The notes: a model not told the origin generated them from the letters alone. DNA of 10,220 bases from UBA8522 sp035528895 (GCA_035528895.1 DATKXS010000124.1:1-10220), one strand, 5' to 3'. Numbered from the stretch's first letter, positions 1-7,219 are shown. Numbers and translations are program-made.

Positions 1-938
1 AGCTTGACGGGCAGGCCCATTTCGGTCGCCCGGTCCACCGCGTGCCAGAAAAGATGATCCTCCAGGGCCTTCTGTTCACCGGGGGTCATGGGTTCTTTGT
101 TGAGCTTTTTCAGGAATGACTTTTCAACTTCCTCAGGCGGAGTCCGGACGCAGTCGAGATCCCGCTGATAGGCCAGCGTTGATTTCACCGCCACGGCCTT
201 TTTTCCGTAGGTCTTGATCCAATAATCGATCACCCGGTGCCAGTCTTCGAGCGTTTTCACGTCAATCCCTGCTTCCCGGGCATACCGGGGATCCCAGTTG
301 TCTTCGATCATCCCGCTGATGTGGAGATCACTCATCAGCAAATCGGGCTGTTCTGACTCCAGGAACGGCCAGAGATTGACCTGGCAGGATTCTATGTTCC
401 CGATATCCCGAAGGAGATGCCGGTAAAAACCCGGCTTAATGGCCGCATGATAGGCCTCCTCCAGCCTTCCAACGGTTTCCCCGGTCAAATCATCGATCCC
501 GTAGACGTCCTTGAGAGTATGACGCACGTTGAGTCCGTAGCCCGTATGTTTCACATACGGCCAAAAAGGCTCAAACAGCTTCCATTTGTCGAGCAGACCC
601 AGAGCGGTCGAAAAGAAATGATCATGATCGGCCTGACTCATTCCGGCCACCACCAGATCCGAGTCAAAATAATGACTCAGAAGGAAGGTCCAATCGTTCG
701 CTTTGTCCCAGATGGTCTTTCCTGCCTGAATCCTCTCCGATTCGTTCATCAGATGTTCATGCGTATCGATGAGGGGAGTTTCCAGCACTTTTTGGTAGAT
801 GGGATCTTCTCTCCTTGGGCTTTTCAAATCGGGTGCTGCCAGGTCGCGGGGAACGCCCATCCGAGCCAGTGTCGCGCCGGTGAGTCCGAGGGCCGAATAC
901 CTTACAAATTCTCTTCGCTTCAGGTCTGTTGGTTTCAT
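1..938 (-). CDS. Tat-leader amidohydrolase (Amidohydro_2 / FluG-N-terminal-like), 3' end cut by window edge
   Basis: The minus frame is open from an ATG at 936-938 to the left edge (312 codons, no stop). The start is supported by AAAGGAG four bases upstream. The N-terminus has KRREF at residues 7-11 followed by a mildly hydrophobic stretch, like a twin-arginine leader, so export is likely. DTHEH at residues 58-62 is the HxH metal site after beta-strand 1 of the amidohydrolase TIM barrel. AVKSTLAY, with Lys at residue 252, resembles the conserved Lys strand of the amidohydrolase family that includes the N-terminal domain of FluG; this match is from memory. The C-terminal metal ligands lie outside the window. 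The substrate cannot be inferred. It is the last visible gene of the nag-led operon, 117 bases after the Sec-type oxidoreductase, and that gap carries a hairpin. It is not UxaC, which has a different motif set. Family-level call good, function unknown. Confidence 0.8.
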   Translation of the reverse strand, partial: MKPTDLKRREFVRYSALGLTGATLARMGVPRDLAAPDLKSPRREDPIYQKVLETPLIDTHEHLMNESERIQAGKTIWDKANDWTFLLSHYFDSDLVVAGMSQADHDHFFSTALGLLDKWKLFEPFWPYVKHTGYGLNVRHTLKDVYGIDDLTGETVGRLEEAYHAAIKPGFYRHLLRDIGNIESCQVNLWPFLESEQPDLLMSDLHISGMIEDNWDPRYAREAGIDVKTLEDWHRVIDYWIKTYGKKAVAVKSTLAYQRDLDCVRTPPEEVEKSFLKKLNKEPMTPGEQKALEDHLFWHAVDRATEMGLPVK

Positions 939-942
939 GAGA

Positions 943-953
943 CTCCTTTGGAG
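943..953 (-). promoter_or_regulatory. Ribosome-binding site inside a small inverted repeat (amidohydrolase leader)
   Basis: Read on the minus strand this is CTCCAAAGGAG: the Shine-Dalgarno GGAG (943-946) can pair with CTCC (950-953) across a three-base loop. The ATG follows four bases later. Four GC-rich pairs is a weak structure, and a role in limiting translation is only a guess. Confidence 0.35.
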
Positions 954-954
954 G

Positions 955-980
955 ATACCCCTCGGCTTGCCACGGGGTAT
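955..980 (-). repeat. Hairpin in the gap upstream of the Tat amidohydrolase
   Basis: ATACCCC (955-961) and GGGGTAT (974-980) are perfect 7-base inverted arms around a 12-base loop, which could add a short GGC/GCC pairing inside. It sits just upstream of the ribosome-binding site of the amidohydrolase, after the stop of the preceding oxidoreductase. No T-run follows on the minus strand, so it does not look like an intrinsic terminator. It could be an mRNA-stabilising or processing hairpin that lets the last gene be expressed at a different level. Confidence 0.5.
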
Positions 981-1055
981 TTTGCCGGGGGATTGAAGCC
1001 CTCTTTTTGGATGGGCCTTTTCCCTGCTGATGAGCTCAGATTGGTTCGCACCGGC

Positions 1056-2120
1056 CTATTCCTTTCGCTTCGCCGCTTCGGCCCGGGCCTCGGCGAGCAC
1101 GTCGGCGACAAGGACCGGCTCGCCGCCCCGGGCCTTGCTCCGGTCGGCGGCGCTCATGAAGGCATAAATCTCGATCGTCTCATCCTCTGGAACGGGTGGC
1201 CGGCCTGTGGCGAAAAACAGAGCGATCGCCTTCAGCAGCGGATCGTAACTGCTTATCATCGGCAGATACTCGACCTTTTTTTCGGCGAAGACCGTTCCGC
1301 CGTAGCTGTGTTCGCTGGAGCGAAGCCCGCGGACCGTCCCGATGCGTCCCCCTTCCCACAGGCCCACGCAGAACTCGGTATCCTCCGTCTGGAAACGGCT
1401 CACCGTCCGGCAGCCGGTCCCCATGACGGTGTAAAGGATCTCGACACCATGGATACCGTACCAGTAGAGGTCGGGATGGGTCGGTTCCAGGGAGGCCCAG
1501 CTGAAGGCGTCGACGCCTTTGATCACCCCCTGTGCGCCGCCGCGAAGCTCCAAGGCCCCGGGGATCCAGCGCAGCGACGAAGCGCTGAAAACAGGGACTT
1601 TCTTCGCCTGGGCCGCTTCGAAGATGGCGATGACGTCCGCAAGGGAAGCGGCCATCGGCTTGTCGATGAACAGCGGCTTGCCTGCTTCGATGACCGGCAA
1701 GGCCTGCTCCAGATGCACGCGGCCGTCGTTGCTCTCAAGCAGCACGAAATCGACCAGCTTCAACAGCGCCGGGATCGAATCGACGACAGCGACGTTCATT
1801 TCCCGCATATCCTGGATATAGCCGGGCACCCGGGATGTGCTGGACTCGATGTCCCGGCTTCCCCGGGGGAAAGCGGCGACGACGCGGAAGCCCCTGTAAT
1901 CCTCGGCCGGGGCATGCCGGGCGTTGAATGTGCGCGTGAAGGCCGGCGCGTGCGAAGTGTCGAGGCCGATAATTCCGATCCGCTTTCCGGTCTCGGCCGT
2001 GCTGATCATGTCCGCGTTCTGCGGGTCCGGCGCGGGCCGGGTTTGCGCGGTCGCCACCGTTGCCTGCATCAAGATGAGCGCCGCAGCCGCCGCATAGACA
2101 GAGATGCGTTTCATGGTCAT
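1056..2120 (-). CDS. Gfo/Idh/MocA-family oxidoreductase with Sec-type signal peptide
   Basis: 354 aa. A Lys-Arg start plus a hydrophobic Ala/Leu run (residues 4-20) and an A-T-A/Q site near residue 25 look like a Sec signal peptide. A Rossmann-type NAD(P) segment follows, with GIIGLDTSH at 49-57; the 'GLDTSH' form marks a distinct Gfo/Idh subgroup. FIDKP at 151-155 is the EKP-loop equivalent with Asp for Glu, and Lys154 is the expected catalytic lysine. YGIHGVE at 221-227 carries the usual active-site His. It probably oxidises or reduces a sugar or sugar derivative; the substrate is unknown. The ATG at 2118-2120 overlaps the TGA of the upstream gene (ATGA), suggesting translational coupling. 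A second in-frame ATG at 2112-2114 is better spaced from the GGGAG ribosome-binding site (7 bases against 1), so the true start may be there (352 aa). Its bases are much more GC-rich than those of the operon's other end. Confidence 0.85.
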   Translation of the reverse strand: MTMKRISVYAAAAALILMQATVATAQTRPAPDPQNADMISTAETGKRIGIIGLDTSHAPAFTRTFNARHAPAEDYRGFRVVAAFPRGSRDIESSTSRVPGYIQDMREMNVAVVDSIPALLKLVDFVLLESNDGRVHLEQALPVIEAGKPLFIDKPMAASLADVIAIFEAAQAKKVPVFSASSLRWIPGALELRGGAQGVIKGVDAFSWASLEPTHPDLYWYGIHGVEILYTVMGTGCRTVSRFQTEDTEFCVGLWEGGRIGTVRGLRSSEHSYGGTVFAEKKVEYLPMISSYDPLLKAIALFFATGRPPVPEDETIEIYAFMSAADRSKARGGEPVLVADVLAEARAEAAKRKE

Positions 2121-3451
2121 TCTCCCTTGGGCTCCCAGCCCGGCTCATATTCACGCTTCCAATATCGCATCGCCTCCTCGTCATCCAGGATCCGGCCCGT
2201 CTTGGGATCGCACCTGAGCGCCCGACCCGTCCGCTGGGCGATATTCCCCAGGTGGATGAGCATCGTGCTCTTGTGGCCCTCCTCGATCTCCGAGGCGGGA
2301 GTTTGCCGGCCGCGGATCGATTCCAGGAAGTTTCGGGCGTGGTCGATATCGTAGCCGAGGCCCGGTCCGACAACGGAGGCAGAAGGCGCATCCTCAGCCT
2401 CCGTTTCCGTGCGGACTTCCTTCCCTTTGTCGTCGTAGAGGATGTATCCGTTGCCGGGAGGCAAGCGCAGTGAGCCGCTCTCGCCTTGAAACAGAGCTCC
2501 GAATCCCTCGCCGTAGGCTCCGACCGCGTTGCAGCTCATCCCCTCCCAGGTCACCAGGACGCGACTCGGGAACTCGAACGAGATCATCTGGGTATCGGGC
2601 GGCTGCCAGTCGTCGTCGGCGTAGTAGCGGCCGCCTGCCGAGGTCACCCGCGTCGGGTAATCATCGCCGATCGCCCATCGGGCCAAGTCAAGGGGATGAA
2701 CGCCGTTGTTCCCTGCTTCGCCTGTGGCCCAGTGCCAGAACCAGTGCCAGTTGTAGTGAACCACGTTGTCCCGATAGGCGACCCGGGGGGCCGGACCCTG
2801 CCAGAGGTCCCAGTTGAGCCACTCCGGCACCGGCGCCGGCCGGCCGACGCCGATCGGCCGGCGGGCGTTCGCGTACCAGCAACGCACGTAATGGAAAGGA
2901 CCGACGGCGCCCCCCTTGAGCAGGCCGATCGCCTCCTTGATCTTGCTCCAGGAACGGCGCTGGTTGCCCATCTGGCAGATTTTCTTATTCCTGCGCGCCG
3001 CGGCCACGAGCATCTCGCCCTCAGCGGGGTTGTGGCTGCACGGCTTCTCCACGTAAACATGCTTGCCCGCGTCGAGGGCCAGGATCGCCGCCGGGGCATG
3101 CCAATGGTCGGGTGTCGCGATGACGACCGCGTCGAGCGACGGGTCATCCAGGGTCTTGCGGAAATCCTCCAGCCCCTTCGGCCGGCGGCCTTGAAGGGCG
3201 GCGACAGCTTGCACCGTCTTGGCGATCGCGCGCATATCCACGTCGCAGACATAGGCCACCTGGGCATCCTTCAGATGCGCGAAAGTCTCCGCCAGCGCCT
3301 GGCCGCGGCTGTTCACTCCGACGACCGCAACCTGGAGCCGGTCGTTGGCGCCCTCCGCAAAGCGGAAATCCAGCCCGCCCAGGACGCCGAAGCCGATGCC
3401 GGCCGCGGTCGCCTGCCTCAGAAACTCGCGCCGATTGTAGGATCGCGTCAT
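2117..3451 (-). CDS. Gfo/Idh/MocA-family oxidoreductase with twin-arginine (Tat) leader
   Basis: 444 aa, the usual size for the exported Gfo/Idh/MocA proteins of Planctomycetota, Bacteroidota and relatives. NRREFLRQ at residues 6-13 followed by a Gly/Ala/Leu-rich stretch is a clear Tat leader, so the folded enzyme is probably exported with its nucleotide bound. VAVVGVNSRG (41-50) is the Rossmann glycine loop. VYVEKP (132-137) is the classic EKP motif, with Lys136 catalytic. NGVHPLD (249-255) supplies the active-site His252 and Asp255. Substrate unknown; sugar or glycoside oxidation is the family expectation. The start is supported by a GGAGGA ribosome-binding site (3461-3466) about 9 bases upstream. 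It follows the symporter gene by 62 bases and overlaps the next oxidoreductase by 4. GH109 N-acetylgalactosaminidases are a related fold, but they lack the EKP motif, so I do not call GH109. Confidence 0.9.
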   Translation of the reverse strand: MTRSYNRREFLRQATAAGIGFGVLGGLDFRFAEGANDRLQVAVVGVNSRGQALAETFAHLKDAQVAYVCDVDMRAIAKTVQAVAALQGRRPKGLEDFRKTLDDPSLDAVVIATPDHWHAPAAILALDAGKHVYVEKPCSHNPAEGEMLVAAARRNKKICQMGNQRRSWSKIKEAIGLLKGGAVGPFHYVRCWYANARRPIGVGRPAPVPEWLNWDLWQGPAPRVAYRDNVVHYNWHWFWHWATGEAGNNGVHPLDLARWAIGDDYPTRVTSAGGRYYADDDWQPPDTQMISFEFPSRVLVTWEGMSCNAVGAYGEGFGALFQGESGSLRLPPGNGYILYDDKGKEVRTETEAEDAPSASVVGPGLGYDIDHARNFLESIRGRQTPASEIEEGHKSTMLIHLGNIAQRTGRALRCDPKTGRILDDEEAMRYWKREYEPGWEPKGE

Positions 3452-3460
3452 TTTTCTCGC

Positions 3461-3511
3461 TCCTCCTTTCGAGGAAGTTCAGGTCTCTTCAGAGACTCAT
3501 CAGACCGTCTG
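3461..3511 (-). promoter_or_regulatory. Structured leader between symporter and Tat oxidoreductase: three inverted repeats, the last holding the ribosome-binding site
   Basis: The 62-base gap holds three small inverted repeats in a row. CAGAC/GTCTG (3501-3511) starts three bases from the symporter's stop codon. GTCTCT/AGAGAC (3483-3496) would form a 5-bp stem with a UGAA loop in RNA. TCCTC/GAGGA (3461-3475, five-base loop) pairs the anti-Shine-Dalgarno-like TCCTC with the GGAGGA ribosome-binding site. On the minus strand, GGTCT beside the first repeat can instead pair with AGACC of the second, so alternative folds exist. No T-run follows, so this is not an intrinsic terminator. Control of translation or RNA processing is an inference. 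Confidence 0.45.
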
Positions 3512-3513
3512 CT

Positions 3514-5184
3514 CTAATGTGTCTGCAGGATGGCCCAGGCCAGGAGAATTAGGGCCCCGACAAATATCCAGCTGATGAAAAATCCTGCCAGATCTTCACG
3601 GTAGCGGCGGAAGAAATTGTTCCTACGCTCTTTATGTCTCCATCCCGGCAGGTCGAGAAGCAGGAGATCATCACCGGACCTTGAGGCCAGAGGCTTTTTC
3701 CCCTCTTCGTCAAGTTTTACGGCATCCGATTTTCTTCTCATATTGTCAAAAAAAGCCTCAATTTTCTCATTGTCCTCCGGCTTTGTCAGGATACTCACCA
3801 GCCAGAATGAGAAGAACCCGGCCAGCATGGCCAGCCCAAACGGCCCGGGTTTCCATGTATAAACAAGCAGAACATTCCCGCTCGATAAAAAATTGATCAG
3901 ATAATAGGTCGAAAAAGAGAGGATGACGGCCGCGGCGGCCCCGTATCTATTCGCTCTTTTCCAGATGACTCCGCCCAGAAATATGATCCCCATGAAGGCG
4001 GCCAGCGTCTCGGTAAAAAGAAAGGCGTGAAGAACATTCTTGATGCTCAGGGCAAATAGAACAGCCAGAATGGAAAGAGCCAATCCCGAATAGCGTCCCA
4101 TCCACAGGATCTTATGATCGTCGGCGGAAGGGTTGAAATATTTCTTATAAATGTTTTTTGTGAAGAGAGCGCCGGTATTGACCATGAAATTGGAGCACGT
4201 CGACATGTTGGTCGCGACTATGGCTGCCAGCATGAGGCCCACAAATCCCGGCCGCAGGAGGACGCTGCAGGCATAGCCGAAAGCCATCTCGGGATCGGCC
4301 AGGGAGACTTTATTCTTGATGACCAGCGCCGCCACGACAAGCCCGGTCAACGCCCAGCCGATAGTCACCAGCCTCTTGACAAACGATCCGTATGTCTGCC
4401 CGATCCGGCCGGCGCGTTCGGTCTCGCCCGTGGCGCACATCGAGATCATATGAGGCTGGGCCGTGATTCCGACAATGCCGTTGAGCGAAAGCATGACGAT
4501 CGTAAAGGCGTCGATTCCGCTGGCCTTGTTGAAGATATCAAAGAAATGCTCGGGAAGGACCGCTCTCATTCCCGGAAAGCCATTGATCTCTTTGAGCCCG
4601 AGGGGGACAAGCATGACCGAAAGGGCGATGATCAGGAACGCCTGGACGAAATCCGTGTAGGCGGCTGCGATCAGCCCTCCGATGAAACTGTAGAGCAGGA
4701 AAGCGATCGTCATGAAAAGCACGACCATGTTCGGGGAGACAAGATTCCCCGATGCCACCGAAATGACCTTGGCGGCCCCCTGCATCATGACGCCCATATT
4801 GGAAACGAAAAATGAAATGGCAAACAGGGAATAGACCATCCCCAATCCGTTGCCGTAGCGGTCTTCAATGATCTCGCCCACGGTTGTCCGTTCACTGCGC
4901 CTGTAAAACGGGGCGATGAGCCAATAGAAGGGCGTGATCAGCATGTTTTTCCACTGATACCAAATGGTGGCAAACCCGCTGCTGAATGTCGCTCCCGTCT
5001 GCGCCACCGGCATTTCGGCATGTGTTCCCACACCGAAGGCCTGCCCGACCATGATCCACCACTTGAATTTCCTCTCCCCGCGGAAATAGCGGTCGCTACT
5101 CTTCATCTTTCGCGAGACCCAGATCCCGAATGCCGTGATCAAAATGAAGTAGCCGAACAGCACTAGGTAATCAATGGTGCTCAT
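3514..5184 (-). CDS. Sodium:solute symporter family (SSS) transporter
   Basis: 556 aa integral membrane protein with about 13-14 hydrophobic segments from residue 5 to the C-terminus. SSS features include GGLIAAAYTDFVQ at 169-181 and the stretch ATNMSTCSNFMVNTG at 324-338, where related carriers place their TM8 sodium-site residues; I infer Na+ coupling from this. A long charged cytoplasmic loop (about 469-530) precedes a final membrane helix (533-553). VGTHAEMPV (52-60) and SERTTVGEIIEDRYG (97-111) recall a symporter subgroup I associate with Verrucomicrobiota and Planctomycetota. Its place directly after nagA suggests uptake of an amino sugar or a related glycan fragment, but the sequence does not give the substrate. 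The start overlaps the end of nagA by 14 bases and has only a weak, distant purine run, so translation is probably coupled to nagA. Confidence 0.9.
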   Translation of the reverse strand: MSTIDYLVLFGYFILITAFGIWVSRKMKSSDRYFRGERKFKWWIMVGQAFGVGTHAEMPVAQTGATFSSGFATIWYQWKNMLITPFYWLIAPFYRRSERTTVGEIIEDRYGNGLGMVYSLFAISFFVSNMGVMMQGAAKVISVASGNLVSPNMVVLFMTIAFLLYSFIGGLIAAAYTDFVQAFLIIALSVMLVPLGLKEINGFPGMRAVLPEHFFDIFNKASGIDAFTIVMLSLNGIVGITAQPHMISMCATGETERAGRIGQTYGSFVKRLVTIGWALTGLVVAALVIKNKVSLADPEMAFGYACSVLLRPGFVGLMLAAIVATNMSTCSNFMVNTGALFTKNIYKKYFNPSADDHKILWMGRYSGLALSILAVLFALSIKNVLHAFLFTETLAAFMGIIFLGGVIWKRANRYGAAAAVILSFSTYYLINFLSSGNVLLVYTWKPGPFGLAMLAGFFSFWLVSILTKPEDNEKIEAFFDNMRRKSDAVKLDEEGKKPLASRSGDDLLLLDLPGWRHKERRNNFFRRYREDLAGFFISWIFVGALILLAWAILQTH

Positions 5185-6334
5185 GGTGGACCGGAACGCC
5201 TCTCAAATAGCTTTTCTTAATTTGAAGGCGATTTTCATTTTTCTCCAGCAGAATAAGATCCGCTCTTTTTCCTTCAGAAAGGCTACCGCGATCATCCATT
5301 TCCAAAACCCGGGCCACGTTTCTGCCGGCCAGGTTTACGGCCACTCCCAGGCTGCAGCCGGTAGAATTCATCATATTCTCAATACCTTTTAAGAGCGGCA
5401 AAGAGGCACCAGCCAGACAATTCAGCTCCGGGTTCATGACCAGACCTTCATCTGTCAGGATAACCTTGTTTCCTAAATACATGTAGTCGCCCGGCGGCAT
5501 GCCTATGAGGTGATTGACATCCGAGGTCAGGATCAGGTTCTCCGGTCCTTTGATTTTATAAAATACCTTTATCAGCTCGGGTGGCAGGTGGTGACCGTCG
5601 GCAATGAGACTCGGTGTCAGCCGGTCGTTCGCCAGTTGGGGCCACAAAGGATTCCGGTGACGGTTGATAAGGTTGGCGCAGCCGTTACCGAGGTGCGTGG
5701 AAAGCCTCGCCCCGTTCTCCACCGCGAGGTCTATCTGTTCCGCCGTCGCATTCGTATGCCCGATAGCTGTCACGATTCCGTTTTCGCTGCATGACCTTAT
5801 GAATTCAATCGCGCCATCAAGCTCAGGGGCAATGGTCACTTCGATTATTTTCCCTCCCGCCGCCTCCTGGTATTCCATGAATTCTCTCCATGACGGTTTC
5901 CGGAGGTGCTGAGCAGGGTGACAACCATAGTAACCGGGCTCTGGTGAGAGATAGGGACCTTCAAGATGGAAACCGGGTATGCTTCCGTTGAAAAAAGCAT
6001 CTTCCCGGGCCTGGGCCAATACCTTGAAATTCCTGATCAGATCGTCATGGCTGCCGGTGATAAGGGTGGGCACAAATGTGGTGACGCCGTCCTTCCATAA
6101 GGCCTCAGCGGCCCTCTTGATTCTGTCGATGGAAAGCCGTTCGTCGGCGAAATCAACACCATGATATCCATTGACCTGGTTATCAATCAGTCCTGGTGCG
6201 ACATACAGATCTTTGCCGCTGACACCCTGAGAGTGCACATCCGAGATATTCCGGATAATGCCATTTTCGATTTCAATCAGCACAGGCTTTCCGGTTTCAT
6301 AATGGAGACCGTGTACGGCCCATGTCTCGGCCAT
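5171..6334 (-). CDS. nagA: N-acetylglucosamine-6-phosphate deacetylase
   Basis: Cytoplasmic amidohydrolase: GlcNAc-6-phosphate to glucosamine-6-phosphate and acetate. From the start chosen here it has 387 aa, the normal family size. As in known NagA, the first HxH is replaced by Gln53-x-Asn55. HLEGPYL places metal ligand Glu125, GHT gives His193, THL gives His214, ADGHH lies at 245-249, and SD gives the catalytic Asp272; these positions nearly match E. coli Glu131, His195, His216 and Asp273. The usual THLFNAM motif reads THLGNGC, typical of a non-enterobacterial subgroup. An in-frame ATG ten codons upstream (6364) has no ribosome-binding site; the ATG at 6332-6334 has GGAG six bases upstream and fits the family N-terminus. 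The C-terminus ends in HHEHH, where it overlaps the symporter start. It supplies the substrate of nagB, the gene just upstream. Confidence 0.92.
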   Translation of the reverse strand: MAETWAVHGLHYETGKPVLIEIENGIIRNISDVHSQGVSGKDLYVAPGLIDNQVNGYHGVDFADERLSIDRIKRAAEALWKDGVTTFVPTLITGSHDDLIRNFKVLAQAREDAFFNGSIPGFHLEGPYLSPEPGYYGCHPAQHLRKPSWREFMEYQEAAGGKIIEVTIAPELDGAIEFIRSCSENGIVTAIGHTNATAEQIDLAVENGARLSTHLGNGCANLINRHRNPLWPQLANDRLTPSLIADGHHLPPELIKVFYKIKGPENLILTSDVNHLIGMPPGDYMYLGNKVILTDEGLVMNPELNCLAGASLPLLKGIENMMNSTGCSLGVAVNLAGRNVARVLEMDDRGSLSEGKRADLILLEKNENRLQIKKSYLRGVPVHHEHH

Positions 6335-6374
6335 ATTTTTCTCCGGGTGTTTCAATCTATCCATCCCAAGAGGT

Positions 6375-7109
6375 TTAGAATGTCATGACTTTTGAAGCTG
6401 AGTTGTAATCAATAAACAGATTAAAATCAACATGTTGTTTCAGCATTGTTGCCGGGATCATATTCGACAGTCCGCTGGTGAGAGTTTTGTAAATAGCATC
6501 AGCCTTGACCAGATGAGGTACTGCTGACACAATTGTTTTGCACTGCATGATCTGCCAAACCGTCATGGAGACCGCTTTTTCAGGAACGTCGTCCACCGAC
6601 TTAAACCAGCCCTCACCCGCCTGTTGCATTTTGCACCGTTCATCAAGGATCACCACTATATAGGCATCCCTCGTTTCGAAGTCGGCAGGAGGATCATTGA
6701 ATGCAATATGACCGTTTTCGCCGATGCCTATGAATTCGACATCCACCGGTTTTTTTCTGATTTCATCCGTAAGGCCGGCAATGACCTTGCCGATGTTCCC
6801 CTCGGGATCTATACTGTGAAACTTCCTGCATTCAATAAAATTGATAAACCGTTCTTTCAGATACTTTCTGAAGCTGGCCTTATGGGTAACAGGGAGTCCG
6901 ATATATTCGTCGAGATGGAAAATCTCTATCTTCTTCCAGTCGATATCCTCTTTCAATAGGGCTTCCAGGGTTTCGAATTGTGAGCTGCCTGTAGAGAGGA
7001 CCAATCGTGCCTCTCCGTTACGGGCAATCGCTTCCCTGAGTCTTGTTCCGGCAAACCGGGCGGCAGCAGCTCCCAGTTCTGATGCATTTTTGCTGACGGT
7101 GATTTTCAT
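6375..7109 (-). CDS. nagB: Glucosamine-6-phosphate deaminase (NagB), divergent 'GENGH' type
   Basis: 244 aa. Converts glucosamine-6-phosphate to fructose-6-phosphate and ammonia in the cytoplasm. Phosphate-loop-like LSTGSSQ is at 38-44. HLDEYIGLP at 65-73 carries Asp67, matching E. coli Asp72. GIGENGHIAFNDPP at 128-141 carries the ring-opening His134. Relative to E. coli NagB (Asp141, His143, Glu148) the triad reads Asn132, His134, Asp139. VSMTV (180-184) is also typical. It is shorter than E. coli NagB (266 aa). The 6-phosphogluconolactonase signature is absent, so that relative is less likely. It is the first gene of the operon, about 25 bases after the predicted transcription start, with no strong ribosome-binding site. 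It lies 40 bases before the preferred nagA start. Confidence 0.88.
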   Translation of the reverse strand: MKITVSKNASELGAAAARFAGTRLREAIARNGEARLVLSTGSSQFETLEALLKEDIDWKKIEIFHLDEYIGLPVTHKASFRKYLKERFINFIECRKFHSIDPEGNIGKVIAGLTDEIRKKPVDVEFIGIGENGHIAFNDPPADFETRDAYIVVILDERCKMQQAGEGWFKSVDDVPEKAVSMTVWQIMQCKTIVSAVPHLVKADAIYKTLTSGLSNMIPATMLKQHVDFNLFIDYNSASKVMTF

Positions 7110-7142
7110 AGCAGATCAGTTCCGATTTCCGGATCCATATCA

Positions 7143-7171
7143 GTTATACAGCAACATTATTTTCCTTTCAA
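7143..7171 (-). promoter_or_regulatory. Sigma-70-like promoter for the nag-led operon
   Basis: On the minus strand, TTGAAA (7166-7171) and TATAAC (7143-7148) are separated by exactly 17 bases; each matches the consensus at five of six positions. Transcription would start near 7135, giving a leader of about 25 bases before the nagB ATG at 7109. It is the only long non-coding stretch ahead of the six minus-strand genes. Confidence 0.65.
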
Positions 7172-7189
7172 CCTGCCTCCTCCACGGTG

Positions 7190-7219
7190 TTGACATCGAT
7201 CTGCGGAGGGAGTTATCCT
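7190..7219 (+). promoter_or_regulatory. Sigma-70-like promoter for uxaC
   Basis: A perfect TTGACA (7190-7195) is followed after 18 bases by TATCCT (7214-7219, four of six). Transcription would start near 7226, leaving about 24 bases before the preferred GTG start at 7250. It is back to back with the nag promoter; the two -35 boxes are 18 bases apart, so one regulator bound between them could affect both. No known operator was recognised. Confidence 0.5.

Noticed and set aside
417..2354. 645-codon open frame on the plus strand
   Set aside because: It runs antisense across the amidohydrolase, the intergenic hairpin and both oxidoreductase genes, has no recognisable motifs, and is the expected shadow of GC-rich coding sequence.
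2117..3451. Possible GH109 alpha-N-acetylgalactosaminidase, tempting because of the nag context
   Set aside because: The intact EKP motif and the NGVHPLD site fit ordinary Gfo/Idh/MocA oxidoreductases, whereas GH109 proteins I recall lack EKP.
3461..3503. Hammerhead-ribozyme-like core on the minus strand: CTGATGAG (3496-3503) followed by a perfect stem-II-like hairpin, then GAA and a second hairpin
   Set aside because: Two extra bases (CT) separate the stem from GAA, no UH cleavage site follows the second hairpin, and no downstream strand pairs with the bases before CTGATGAG to form stem I. The second hairpin is better explained by the ribosome-binding site.
2486..3517. 343-codon open frame on the plus strand
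   Set aside because: Antisense to the well-supported Tat oxidoreductase, with low-complexity Arg/Pro/Ala-rich translation and no family features.
6335..6364. Upstream ATG for nagA at 6364
   Set aside because: No ribosome-binding site precedes it, while the ATG at 6334 has GGAG at good spacing and fits the family N-terminus.
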